Shown: piece by piece, positions 51,705-59,124 of the stretch
Position numbering within the stretch: the first letter of the stretch is position 1
Layout: every line of letters begins with the position of its first letter
Source of the DNA: Quatrionicoccus australiensis
GTDB lineage: Bacteria; Pseudomonadota; Gammaproteobacteria; Burkholderiales; Rhodocyclaceae
Assembly: GCF_020510525.1 (NCBI RefSeq)
Contig: NZ_CP075188.1
Span: forward strand, 2,666,001-2,730,000
Direction: 5' to 3'
DNA length: 64,000 nucleotides
Position numbers and translations under genes: made by a program
Notes under the pieces: generated by a model
Databases searched by the model: none
The model's input: only the letters and a program-made list of their open reading frames with translations
What the model was told of the DNA's origin: nothing

Positions 51705-51727
51705 TACTCAGGTCAGGCAACGCCGAA

Positions 51728-51756
51728 AACCCCGCACTGGTTGCGGGGTTTTTTAT
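51728..51756 (+). terminator. Rho-independent terminator of the phasin gene
   Basis: The arms AACCCCGCA and TGCGGGGTT with a five-base loop are followed by T residues. It begins 23 bases after the phasin stop. Confidence 0.93.
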
Positions 51757-51838
51757 TGCCTGAAATTCGGGGGAAATGGCCGCCACGACAGGGCTATGCG
51801 CGAATATCTTCGCTTGTTACCAAATGACACAATTTTTT

Positions 51839-51870
51839 TTGTTGCAGCGCAGCATTTAAATGGGCATACT
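51839..51870 (+). promoter_or_regulatory. Promoter of the small RNA candidate, overlapping a PhaR-like element
   Basis: TTGCAG (51842-51847) and CATACT (51865-51870) are separated by 17 bases, a good sigma-70 layout. The -35 is embedded in TTGTTGCAGCGCAGCA, which differs in only three positions from the element before the phasin gene, so one regulator may control both. Confidence 0.6.
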
Positions 51871-51875
51871 GATTC

Positions 51876-51936
51876 CTGTCTCCTCCATCTCCTCCAAGAA
51901 ATGGATTTAAGCCCACCTCGTGTGGGCTTCTTTTTG
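51876..51936 (+). ncRNA. Candidate small RNA with anti-Shine-Dalgarno loop
   Basis: The predicted transcript of about 60 nt starts after the -10 box at 51865-51870. Its first half contains two CTCCTCC-type blocks (TCTCCTCCATCTCCTCC), the second in a loop closed by CCAT and ATGG. Its second half is a terminator hairpin AAGCCCAC/GTGGGCTT with a four-base loop and T run (51909-51935). There is no open reading frame. This resembles the Rfam family called Betaproteobacteria toxic small RNA, recalled from memory, which also has an exposed anti-SD; the match needs a covariance search. Confidence 0.65.
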
Positions 51937-52089
51937 CCTATCGATACACAGGCGCCATCGCCCGCAAACCGACTGTGCAATGGCGGTTCGCCGGATTTGG
52001 CGCGGCGCCGTTGATCATGATTTCGCTTTCCGCTTTACTCACCGCCGAGAAACGGTTAAAAGCTGCGACTGTTCCGATTGGAGATTGCA

Positions 52090-52284
52090 ATGCCTGAAAA
52101 TGACCTGAACGCAGAAGCTGATCGCATGCTTGAAGCTGCCCTGGGTGGCCGAAGCCTGCATCAAGTGCTGATCGAAAACTCGCAGGCCGAAACAGCCGAT
52201 GTCGCCGGCCGCGCCGCCGCCATTGCGAAGAACCGTGAGCGCGCCCTGCGCCTGCTTGCCGAGATCGAGAAAACACTCGACTGA
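52090..52284 (+). CDS. Small acidic helical protein of unknown function
   Basis: The 64-residue product (MPENDLNAEADRMLEAALGG, ending LLAEIEKTLD) has no signal peptide, membrane segment or cysteine, and is predicted fully helical. The ATG at 52090 has GGAGA eight bases upstream, which decides the start against the in-frame TTG at 52078. GC-rich codon use in third positions supports a real gene. It lies 84 bases before the HD-GYP gene on the same strand. Confidence 0.6.
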   Translation: MPENDLNAEADRMLEAALGGRSLHQVLIENSQAETADVAGRAAAIAKNRERALRLLAEIEKTLD

Positions 52285-52367
52285 AAGCGCCAGCAGCCCC
52301 GGGTACTGAACCTCTGGTCAGCACCAACGGTCAACACTTCACATTTGCACAAATCCGGAGCCTGCCC

Positions 52368-52979
52368 ATGTCGCACAGCCAATGCGATGCCGTTCCCCTG
52401 ATCAAGATTGCCCAATCCCTGAGCACGGCATTGGGCGAGCGTGACCTTCACACCCGGGCGCACTCCGAACGGGTCGTCCAGCTCTCTGCCGAACTGGGCA
52501 TTCATCTCGATTTTTCGCAGCGCGAACTGGAACTGCTGGCACTCGGCGCGCAGTTCCACGACATCGGCAAGATCGGCATCCCGGATCAGGTGCTGCACAA
52601 GGCAACGCCTTTTGAAGAGGACGAATGGGCCTGCATGCAGCAACACACCGTGATTGGCGAGCGCATCATTCTGGCGCTGGGCAGCGACAAGTCGGCCGAA
52701 GTCGCCCGCATCATCCGCCACCATCACGAGAATTTCGACGGTTCCGGCTATCCTGACAAGCTGAGCGGCACCGACATCCCCTTGTTCGCCCGCATCCTCT
52801 CGCTGGCCGACAGCTACGATGCGATCGCCGTCACCCGCCCCTATCACCAGGCCAGGCGCCATCAGGCGATCATGGACATCCTGGTCAGCGAAGGCGGCAT
52901 CAAGCATGACCCGGATCTGCTGCATGCATTTACGGCCGTCATCGAAAAATCGGAAATGCGCGCCCGCGACGACGCCTGA
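52368..52979 (+). CDS. HD-GYP domain phosphohydrolase (probable cyclic di-GMP phosphodiesterase)
   Basis: The 203-residue protein is a stand-alone HD-GYP domain. It has HTRAHSERVVQLS (His near residue 28), the HD pair in FHDIGKIGIPD near 64, and the GYP segment HHHENFDGSGYPDKLSG near 121, followed by RILSLADSYDAI. These residues are those needed for hydrolysis of cyclic di-GMP to pGpG or GMP. No sensory domain is attached. It would oppose cyclases such as the REC-GGDEF protein at 33-34 kb, although no direct link is shown. Confidence 0.9.
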   Translation: MSHSQCDAVPLIKIAQSLSTALGERDLHTRAHSERVVQLSAELGIHLDFSQRELELLALGAQFHDIGKIGIPDQVLHKATPFEEDEWACMQQHTVIGERIILALGSDKSAEVARIIRHHHENFDGSGYPDKLSGTDIPLFARILSLADSYDAIAVTRPYHQARRHQAIMDILVSEGGIKHDPDLLHAFTAVIEKSEMRARDDA

Positions 52980-52997
52980 AACCGCGCCGATGCACCG

Positions 52998-53016
52998 CTG
53001 CGGCAAATTGTCGCAG
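52998..53016. promoter_or_regulatory. RegA-type palindrome upstream of regB
   Basis: CTGCGGCAAATTGTCGCAG is an inverted repeat that fits the RegA/PrrA/RegR pattern GCGNC-N5-GNCGC. It lies 46 bases before the regB start, which suggests autoregulation. An identical core recurs at 56580-56598. Confidence 0.6.
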
Positions 53017-53062
53017 CCGGCCAGGCAGTGAAACCGGCCGCAAATCGCGGATAATCCGCGGC

Positions 53063-54334
53063 ATGCCTTTTATCTCCAGCACCTCAGACGGAAGCGACTA
53101 CCTGGCCAACCTGCGCCGCCTGGTCGCCAGTCGCTGGCTAGTTCTCGGCGCCACCGCCCTGCTCGTGATGATCGCCCCCGGCATGCTCGCCATCGCCGTG
53201 CAGCAACCCCTGCTCCTGGCCATCATCGGCATCACCGCTCTGTTCAATGCCCTTGCCCAGTGGCGCCTGCGGGATGCAACTGCCGCCACTGCGCATGAGT
53301 TGTTCAGCCAGTTGCTGGTCGATATCGCCACCCTGAGCGCCCTCGTCTTTTTCAGCGGCGGCGCCACCAACCCGCTGATTTCCCTGCTCCTGCCGCCCGT
53401 AGCCATCGCCGCCCTGAGCCTGCCGGCGCGCGGCGTGCTGGGTATCGTGCTGGTCGCAATTTCCGCCTACTCGCTCCTGATGGTCTTCTACATCCCGCTG
53501 CCGGTGGCCGATGCCAGCCGGGCGACCCAGCTGCACCTGATCGGCATGTGGCTGACCTTTGTCGTTTCTGCGGCGATGATCGCCTGGTTTGTCGTGCGCA
53601 TGACCCGCCTGATCCGCGAACGCGATGCCGAACTGGCCGCTGCCCGCGAACAGAGCCTGCGCGATGAGCGGGTGATGGCGATCGGCACCCTGGCCGCCGG
53701 CGCCGCCCACGAACTCGGCACGCCGCTCGGCACCATGGCCCTGCTCGCCGGCGAACTGGCACATGACTTCGCCGCCAATCCGGCGCTGCCGGAAAGTGCC
53801 CGCCAGGATATTGCGCAACTGCGCCAGCAAATCGGCGTCTGCAAACAGATCATCACCGGCCTGTCGCGCCGGGCTGGCGCCGAACGCCTGGAAAACACCC
53901 CGCGCCAGCCAGTCGACCGCTGGCTGGACGAAATTCGCCTGCACTGGCACGCCAGCCGGCCGCAGGCGAACAGCCGCCTGCTCTGCAACAGCCCCGGCCC
54001 GGCACCCGAAATTGCCGCCGATCCGCGCCTCGAGCAGGCCGTCCTCAACCTCCTCAACAACGCAGCAAACGCCTGTGGCGGCGAGGAAATCGAACTCACC
54101 CTGAACTGGTCCGCCAAGGACTTCAGCCTGGACGTCCTTGACCGGGGGCCGGGCTTCCCTGCAGCGGTTCTCGCCGTTGCCGGACAAAGCAAACTGCCGG
54201 CTCACGCCCATGGCAGCGGTATCGGCCTGATGCTGACCCGCTCCGCCATCGAACAACTGGGCGGCAAGCTCCTGCTCAGCAATCCGGATGCCGGCGGCGC
54301 CCGCGCCCGCATCGAACTCCCCCTGACCAACTGA
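53063..54334 (+). CDS. regB: Redox sensor histidine kinase RegB/PrrB/ActS family
   Basis: The 423-residue protein has six N-terminal membrane helices (about 22-185). The ubiquinone-site heptad of RegB (GGxxNPF) is present as GGATNPL (residues 99-105), with Leu in place of Phe. The H-box AHELGTPLG has its phospho-His near 216, and the redox-active cysteine of RegB is matched by Cys260 in QQIGVCKQII. The ATPase has NNAANAC, DRGPGFP and GSGIGLML. The family adjusts respiration, carbon and nitrogen metabolism to the quinone redox state. The regA partner starts five bases downstream. Confidence 0.92.
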   Translation: MPFISSTSDGSDYLANLRRLVASRWLVLGATALLVMIAPGMLAIAVQQPLLLAIIGITALFNALAQWRLRDATAATAHELFSQLLVDIATLSALVFFSGGATNPLISLLLPPVAIAALSLPARGVLGIVLVAISAYSLLMVFYIPLPVADASRATQLHLIGMWLTFVVSAAMIAWFVVRMTRLIRERDAELAAAREQSLRDERVMAIGTLAAGAAHELGTPLGTMALLAGELAHDFAANPALPESARQDIAQLRQQIGVCKQIITGLSRRAGAERLENTPRQPVDRWLDEIRLHWHASRPQANSRLLCNSPGPAPEIAADPRLEQAVLNLLNNAANACGGEEIELTLNWSAKDFSLDVLDRGPGFPAAVLAVAGQSKLPAHAHGSGIGLMLTRSAIEQLGGKLLLSNPDAGGARARIELPLTN

Positions 54335-54339
54335 AGACG

Positions 54340-54867
54340 ATGCCCACCCTGATCATTGACGACGACCCCAGCTTCAACGCCATCCTGATCCGTACACTGG
54401 AGCGCCGCGGCCATCACGCACTCGGCGCACTCGAACCTGCAACGGCACTGAGCCTGGCACGCGAACACCTGCCGCCGCGCATCGTGCTTGATCTCAATCT
54501 CAACGGCGCCTCCGGCCTTGCCCTGATTCCGGAACTGCTGGCCATCAACCCGGCCTGCCGCATCGTCGTCCTCACCGGCTACGCCAGCATCACCACAGCC
54601 GTCGATGCGATCAAGCTGGGCGCCATCCAGTACCTTGCCAAGCCGGTCGAAATCGAAGCCATACTCGGCGCCTTCGACAATGACGAAGGCCCCGACCTCG
54701 ACCTGCCGGCGCCCGACGAGCCGCTATCGGTCGACCGTCTGGAATGGGAACATATCCAGCGCGTGCTCAACGAAAACGACGGCAACATCTCGGCCACCGC
54801 CCGCGCCCTCAAGATGCATCGACGCACCCTGCAGCGCAAACTGTCGAAACACCCGGTCAAGAATTGA
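54340..54867 (+). CDS. regA: Redox response regulator RegA/PrrA/ActR family
   Basis: The 175-residue regulator has a receiver with LIIDDDPSF, phospho-Asp in VLDLNLNGASG near residue 51, VVLTGYASITTAVDAIKLGA and the Lys in YLAKPVE, followed by a Fis-type DNA-binding helix-turn-helix (NISATARALKMHRRTLQRKL), which is almost invariant in this family. It forms an operon with regB. Binding sites are proposed at 52998-53016 and 56574-56602. Confidence 0.95.
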   Translation: MPTLIIDDDPSFNAILIRTLERRGHHALGALEPATALSLAREHLPPRIVLDLNLNGASGLALIPELLAINPACRIVVLTGYASITTAVDAIKLGAIQYLAKPVEIEAILGAFDNDEGPDLDLPAPDEPLSVDRLEWEHIQRVLNENDGNISATARALKMHRRTLQRKLSKHPVKN

Positions 54868-54890
54868 AAAGGGCCGGACAAATCCGGCCC
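54867..54890 (-). terminator. Terminator of the copper operon, between convergent regA and pcuAC
   Basis: GGGCCGGA and TCCGGCCC arms with a four-base loop are followed on the minus strand by TTTT. It serves the minus-strand pcuAC; on the plus strand there is no T run. Confidence 0.65.
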
Positions 54891-54927
54891 CTGCACTGAA
54901 AAATGCCCATTTCAGGGCGTCGACCGT

Positions 54928-55389
54928 CTAGTGATGGTGATGCGACATTGCTGCTTCAGGCGCAGCCCGAAGAACTTTGGCATCAAGCTTCTTGCTGCTG
55001 CCATCATCGAAACCCAGCGTAATCGGCACGACATCGCCTTCCTTCAACGGCACCTTGAGGTCGATCAGCATGATGTGCAGGCCGCCTGGCTGCAACAGGG
55101 CTTCACCCTTCGCCTTGATCTCGATCGCGGCGACCGGGCGCATCTTCATGATGCCACCTTCGTTGAGATGGGTATGCAACTCGGTCACCCGCGAGGCCGG
55201 ATTGTCGGCCTTGACCAGCTTTACGTCCTTGTCGCCAGCGTTACGGATCACCATGAACGCCCCCGTTGTCTGGACACCTGGAGGCAACAAACGGACATAG
55301 GGCTTGTCCACGCTGATCTGATCAGCGGCAGCCGCCAGCACACCGGCCGAAAACATCAGACATGCGGTCAGCAAAGACAACTTCTTCAT
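54928..55389 (-). CDS. Periplasmic copper chaperone PCu(A)C
   Basis: ATG 55389 gives 153 residues with a signal peptide (MKKLSLLTACLMFSAGVLAA) and an AAGGAG ribosome site; a GTG at 55407 would overlap the sco stop. The mature domain shows GAFMVIRNAGDKDVKLVKA, SRVTELHTHLNEGGIMKMRP (His and Met copper ligands), and PGGLHIMLIDLKVPLKEGD. The C-terminus MSHHHH adds a metal-binding tail. Proteins of this family load Cu(I) into the CuA or CuB site of cytochrome oxidases together with SCO proteins. It is the last gene of a three-gene operon. Confidence 0.92.
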   Translation of the reverse strand: MKKLSLLTACLMFSAGVLAAAADQISVDKPYVRLLPPGVQTTGAFMVIRNAGDKDVKLVKADNPASRVTELHTHLNEGGIMKMRPVAAIEIKAKGEALLQPGGLHIMLIDLKVPLKEGDVVPITLGFDDGSSKKLDAKVLRAAPEAAMSHHHH

Positions 55390-55403
55390 GGGCCTGCACT
55401 CCT

Positions 55404-56006
55404 TCACGGTTGATTCAAGTATTTGCGGATCGCCAGCACCACCTGATCCGGCGGCGTCGCATGCGCGATCTTGCCAACCAGCTTGCCGGCAGCGTCGACG
55501 ACATAGGTATCGGCCGAATGATCGACCACGTAATCGCCACCGGCCGTCGCAACCGGCTGACGGGCATAGAAGACGCCATAGCGCCGGGCAATTTCGGCCA
55601 GATTTTCCGGTGTACCGGTCACGCCCAGCATCGCCGAATGGAAGAATTCGGCATACTCCTTCAAGCGCGCCGGCGTATCGCGCTCCGGATCAACCGAAAT
55701 GAAGACCATCGCCACCTTCGCCAGCTCGGCCGGCGTCAGTTGCTTCAACCCCTCGGCGGTCGCCGCCAGCGAAGTCGGGCAGATGTCCGGACAATAGGTG
55801 TAACCGAAATAAAGCAGCACGACCTTGCCGCGCAAATCGTGCAACGAGAACGGGCCGTTCGCCGCCTGCAACGTGAAGTCGCCGCCCGACAAGGCAGCGG
55901 CAGCCGGCAACGGACGCTCCGGCAACTCGGGTTGCCAGAACAGGGCAAGACCGAGCACGGCGGCAGCCAGCAAGCCGGCAATGACCAGCAGAATACGTTC
56001 GGACAT
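55404..56006 (-). CDS. SCO1/SenC family copper-dependent assembly protein
   Basis: The 200-residue protein has an N-terminal membrane anchor (ILLVIAGLLAAAVLGLALFW) and a thioredoxin-like domain with copper motif FGYTYCPDICPTSLA (CxxxC near residue 82) and the later conserved His in YVVDHSADTYVVD. SCO proteins insert copper in the CuA centre of cytochrome c oxidase or act as redox partners. It overlaps the upstream gene's stop by one base and is followed by pcuAC. Its oxidase target is not encoded in this window: the bd oxidase at 36-40 kb has no copper. Confidence 0.95.
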   Translation of the reverse strand: MSERILLVIAGLLAAAVLGLALFWQPELPERPLPAAAALSGGDFTLQAANGPFSLHDLRGKVVLLYFGYTYCPDICPTSLAATAEGLKQLTPAELAKVAMVFISVDPERDTPARLKEYAEFFHSAMLGVTGTPENLAEIARRYGVFYARQPVATAGGDYVVDHSADTYVVDAAGKLVGKIAHATPPDQVVLAIRKYLNQP

Positions 56007-56473
56007 CAGTCATGCCCTCCACTGAAACGATAGGGAACGGCAATGCGCTGACTGCCGGTTTCGACAAGCACGGTCGCTTGCCAGTCCATCCAGCCGGTAA
56101 TGCACACCGGCAGCGTTGCTTCGGCAACGAAACGGCCATCACCCTGATCGAGCAACTCCGGGCGATTGAGGCCCATGTTCATGTCTATCCCGGCAAAATC
56201 AACCATCACCCGCGACGGCGCCAGACCACGCACGACCACCTGCACCGTGAAGGGCTTGACCATGGGAATTGGCTGCACGCTGCTCGACAGCTCGATACTG
56301 CCGCCGCCCGGCAGCAACGCCTTGCAGGCACGCCGGTGCAGGTCGCAGCCGGGCTCCGGCGCCACCGTCAGATCAGCCTTGGGCAACAGGATGGGGGAAA
56401 GCTTGTAGCCAACGACCACAACCAGAGCAATCAGCAGGATACCGATGGCGTCAATCAGGATTTTCTTGTTCAA
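56006..56473 (-). CDS. Membrane-anchored periplasmic protein of unknown function in the copper operon
   Basis: The 155-residue product (TTG start at 56473) has one helix (IDAIGILLIALVVVVGYKLS) and a periplasmic domain with a Cys pair (CDLHRRAC) and another Cys in TLPVCITGWMDWQATV. The alternative start TTG 56536 adds 21 residues; neither has a strong ribosome site, so the start is uncertain. It resembles no characterised family I can name, though the position before SCO and PCuAC and the small anchored domain recall FixH-like proteins. It is divergent from tlpA across a RegA-type palindrome. Confidence 0.7.
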   Translation of the reverse strand: MNKKILIDAIGILLIALVVVVGYKLSPILLPKADLTVAPEPGCDLHRRACKALLPGGGSIELSSSVQPIPMVKPFTVQVVVRGLAPSRVMVDFAGIDMNMGLNRPELLDQGDGRFVAEATLPVCITGWMDWQATVLVETGSQRIAVPYRFSGGHD

Positions 56474-56573
56474 AGCGGTAACCGGTCTTTCGCCAGAAGG
56501 AAATACGCCATTGTCCGCCAGAGCGGGCAACTGCAATCAACGGGATGCAATTCTTTCACGATTTGGGGGCGCC

Positions 56574-56602
56574 GTAGCCTGCGGCAAATTGTCGCAGGCT
56601 AC
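56574..56602. promoter_or_regulatory. Perfect palindrome with RegA-type core between copper operon and tlpA
   Basis: The 10-bp arms GTAGCCTGCG and CGCAGGCTAC surround GCAAATTGT. The core is identical over 19 bases to the element before regB and fits GCGNC-N5-GNCGC. Placed in the divergent intergenic region, it could control both directions. Confidence 0.65.
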
Positions 56603-56687
56603 GCCAGAGCAGCAAGCAGGAATAAGCCACCAGGGCACCCCGCTCTTGTTTATCATCGAGCCCCCACAAGAAAGTCGCGGCCCAACC

Positions 56688-57245
56688 ATGAAAAACCTCC
56701 TCGCCATTTTCTGCCTCGCCATCAGCAGCCAGGCATTCGCTCAGAACATGCCGGCCTCGACCCCGTTGTTCGCGGCGACGCTGCACGACCTTGACGACAA
56801 GCCGGTTGCGCTGGAGCGCTACAAGGGCAAGCCGCTAGTCGTCAATTTCTGGGCCCGCTGGTGCGCCCCCTGCCGGGCAGAAATTCCCGAACTGATCAAG
56901 TTCCGGCAGGCACAAAAAGGGAAGGTCGAGATTCTCGGCATCGGCATTGAAGACCAGGCCGGCCCGGTCCGCGAATTCGTCAGTACGCAGAAGATCGACT
57001 ACCCGGTCTTCATCGCCAAGGACAAGGGAATTCCGCTGATGCTGGCGCTGGGCAACAAGCTCGGCGGCCTGCCCTACACGCTTTACATTGACCGCGATGG
57101 CCGCGTCGTCGGCCAGAAGACCGGCGTTCTCAAGCCAGGCGATCTCGAAGCCGCGGCGGTTTTGCTGATGAAGAACGAAAGCCCTGCCGCGTTAGATAAG
57201 ATCATCAAGCCGACCAAGGCATCACAACAGACACCTGGCAGATAG
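56688..57245 (+). CDS. TlpA-like periplasmic thiol:disulfide oxidoreductase
   Basis: ATG 56688 gives 185 residues with a signal peptide (MKNLLAIFCLAISSQAFA). The thioredoxin-like domain has the active site NFWARWCAPCRAEIPEL (Cys-Ala-Pro-Cys near residue 62), GIEDQAGPVREFVS and the cis-Pro loop GLPYTLYIDRDGRVV. Such proteins reduce cysteines in apocytochromes c or in CuA/SCO proteins. Its place opposite the SCO/PCuAC operon fits a copper-site reduction role, which is inference. It is followed by a bidirectional terminator. Confidence 0.9.
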   Translation: MKNLLAIFCLAISSQAFAQNMPASTPLFAATLHDLDDKPVALERYKGKPLVVNFWARWCAPCRAEIPELIKFRQAQKGKVEILGIGIEDQAGPVREFVSTQKIDYPVFIAKDKGIPLMLALGNKLGGLPYTLYIDRDGRVVGQKTGVLKPGDLEAAAVLLMKNESPAALDKIIKPTKASQQTPGR

Positions 57246-57254
57246 AGAACAAGA

Positions 57255-57278
57255 AAAAGGCACCGCTCGGTGCCTTTT
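57255..57278. terminator. Bidirectional terminator between tlpA-like gene and acyl-CoA dehydrogenase
   Basis: The 11-bp arms AAAAGGCACCG and CGGTGCCTTTT with a two-base loop lie between convergent genes. A- and T-runs in the arms allow use in both directions. Confidence 0.85.
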
Positions 57279-57308
57279 CCTTGCTACATCAAACAACGGC
57301 TCGCGAGT

Positions 57309-59102
57309 TCAGAAAATTTCCTCGCCCATACCAGCCAACGCCGCATCACCCGCCTTGACCGTTTCCGCATAGGAATAAGCCTGCGGCAGCAACTGGTCGG
57401 CGTAGAAGCGGGCGGTGGCGATCTTGGCGCGGTAGAAAGCCTGATCGCCCTCGCCTTTTTCCAGATAGCCGGCCGCGGCCAGGGCGGCCTTGGCCATGAA
57501 CCAGCCGCCGGTGACGGTGACGGCCAGGTGCAGATAAGGTACCGCAGCGGTCAACACGCCAGAAAGACCGGTTTTGGCATTGGCGGCCAGCCACTCGGTG
57601 GCATCGGTCCAGGCTTTGAGTGCGGCACCGAGACGCAGGCCGATCGCCTGCAGTTCCGGCTTGCCGGAAGCACCCAGCGCCTTGGTGGTGGCGTGGATTT
57701 CGCCAAAGACAACTTTGGCCGTGGCCCCCTGGTCGCGCATCAGTTTGCGGAACAGCAGGTCGTTGGCCTGGATGCCGGTCGTGCCTTCGTAGATCGTCGT
57801 GATGCGCGAATCGCGCCAGTGCTGGGCAGCGCCGGTTTCTTCGATGAAGCCCATGCCGCCGTGGATCTGGATGCCGAGCGAGGTGACTTCGATGCCCATC
57901 TCGGTGCCGCCGCCCTTGACGATGGGGATCATGAATTCGGCGAGGTAAAGCTGGCGCTTTTTCTCGTCGGCATCGGTCGCGGCGTGGGCGCGGTCGAGCA
58001 GGCCGGAGGTGTAGTAGGTCATGGCACGGTTGGCTTCGACGCGACACTTCATCAACATCAGCATGCGCCGGATGTCGGGATGGTGATCGATCGTGACCAG
58101 CGCCTCGCCGGTCAGCGCATCGCGGCCCTGCTTGCGTTCGCGGGCGAAGGCCAGGGCCTGCTGATAGGCACGCTCGCCAAGGGCGATGCCCTGCAGGCCG
58201 ACGCCGAGGCGGGCTTCGTTCATCATGATGAACATGTATTCGAGGCCGCGGTTGGCTTCGCCGAGCAGATAGCCGACCGCACCGCCATTGTCGCCGTAGG
58301 CCATGACACAGGTCGGGCTGGCGTGGATGCCGAGCTTGTGCTCGATGGAGACGCAGTAGGCATCATTGCGTGCGCCGAGCGAGCCGTCGGCATTGACCAG
58401 GAATTTCGGCACCAGGAACATCGAGATGCCCTTCACGCCAGCCGGCGCATCCGGCAGGCGGGCGAGCACGAGATGGACGACGTTGTCCGTCATGTCGTGA
58501 TCGCCGTAGGTGATGAAAATCTTCTGGCCAAAGACGCGGTAGGTGCCGTCGGCCTGCGGTTCGGCGCGCGAACGGATCAGCGCCAGGTCGGAGCCGGCCT
58601 GCGGCTCGGTCAGGTTCATCGTACCGGTCCACTCGCCGGTGACCATCTTTTCCAGGTAGATGGCTTTCAGCTCGTCGCTGGCGCAGGTGATCAGCGCTTC
58701 AACGGCGCCGGTGGTCAGCAAGGGGCCGAGCGAGAAGGACAGGTTGGCCGAGCAGACCATTTCCTTGACGGCGATGCCCAGGGTGTCGGGCAGGCCCTGG
58801 CCGCCGAAATCGGCAGGCGAGGAAATGCCGTTCCAGCCGGCGTCGCAAAACTGCTTGTAGGCCTCTTTCCAGCCGGTCGGCGTGGTCACGCCGTTCGCGG
58901 TCAGCTTGCAGCCTTCCTTGTCGCCAATGCGATTAAGCGGCGCCAGGACTTCGCCAGCGAACTTGGCCGCCTCGTCGAGCACGGCATCGGCCAGATCGGG
59001 CGTTGCCTCCTCGTAGCCGGGAATGGCGCTCAGCTCCTTGAAGCCGGCCAGTTCGTCCATGACGAAACGCATGTCTTTGACGGGTGCGCGATAGTCACTC
59101 AT
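57309..59102 (-). CDS. Acyl-CoA dehydrogenase with extended N- and C-terminal domains
   Basis: The 597-residue flavoprotein belongs to the long acyl-CoA dehydrogenase subgroup with an extra N-terminal region and a C-terminal domain of about 130 residues (related to DmdC-type enzymes). Signatures: LTEPQAGSDLALIRSRAEPQ near residue 165, KIFITYGDHDM near 194, GIQIHGGMGFIEETGAAQHW near 420 with the following YEGTTGIQANDLLFRKL, where the catalytic Glu lies. It is last in the minus-strand lipid catabolism operon. Substrate chain length cannot be read from sequence. Confidence 0.93.
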   Translation of the reverse strand: MSDYRAPVKDMRFVMDELAGFKELSAIPGYEEATPDLADAVLDEAAKFAGEVLAPLNRIGDKEGCKLTANGVTTPTGWKEAYKQFCDAGWNGISSPADFGGQGLPDTLGIAVKEMVCSANLSFSLGPLLTTGAVEALITCASDELKAIYLEKMVTGEWTGTMNLTEPQAGSDLALIRSRAEPQADGTYRVFGQKIFITYGDHDMTDNVVHLVLARLPDAPAGVKGISMFLVPKFLVNADGSLGARNDAYCVSIEHKLGIHASPTCVMAYGDNGGAVGYLLGEANRGLEYMFIMMNEARLGVGLQGIALGERAYQQALAFARERKQGRDALTGEALVTIDHHPDIRRMLMLMKCRVEANRAMTYYTSGLLDRAHAATDADEKKRQLYLAEFMIPIVKGGGTEMGIEVTSLGIQIHGGMGFIEETGAAQHWRDSRITTIYEGTTGIQANDLLFRKLMRDQGATAKVVFGEIHATTKALGASGKPELQAIGLRLGAALKAWTDATEWLAANAKTGLSGVLTAAVPYLHLAVTVTGGWFMAKAALAAAGYLEKGEGDQAFYRAKIATARFYADQLLPQAYSYAETVKAGDAALAGMGEEIF

Positions 59103-59124
59103 TTGCTTGTCTCCAGTTTATTTT

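Larger units (their letters stand above)
51705..52089. other. Phasin downstream region: terminator, small RNA candidate and empty DNA
   Basis: This 385-base gene-free stretch contains the phasin terminator (51728-51756), about 80 bases with no recognisable feature, a promoter and small RNA candidate (51839-51936), and about 150 bases upstream of the next small gene in which I see nothing specific. Confidence 0.7.
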
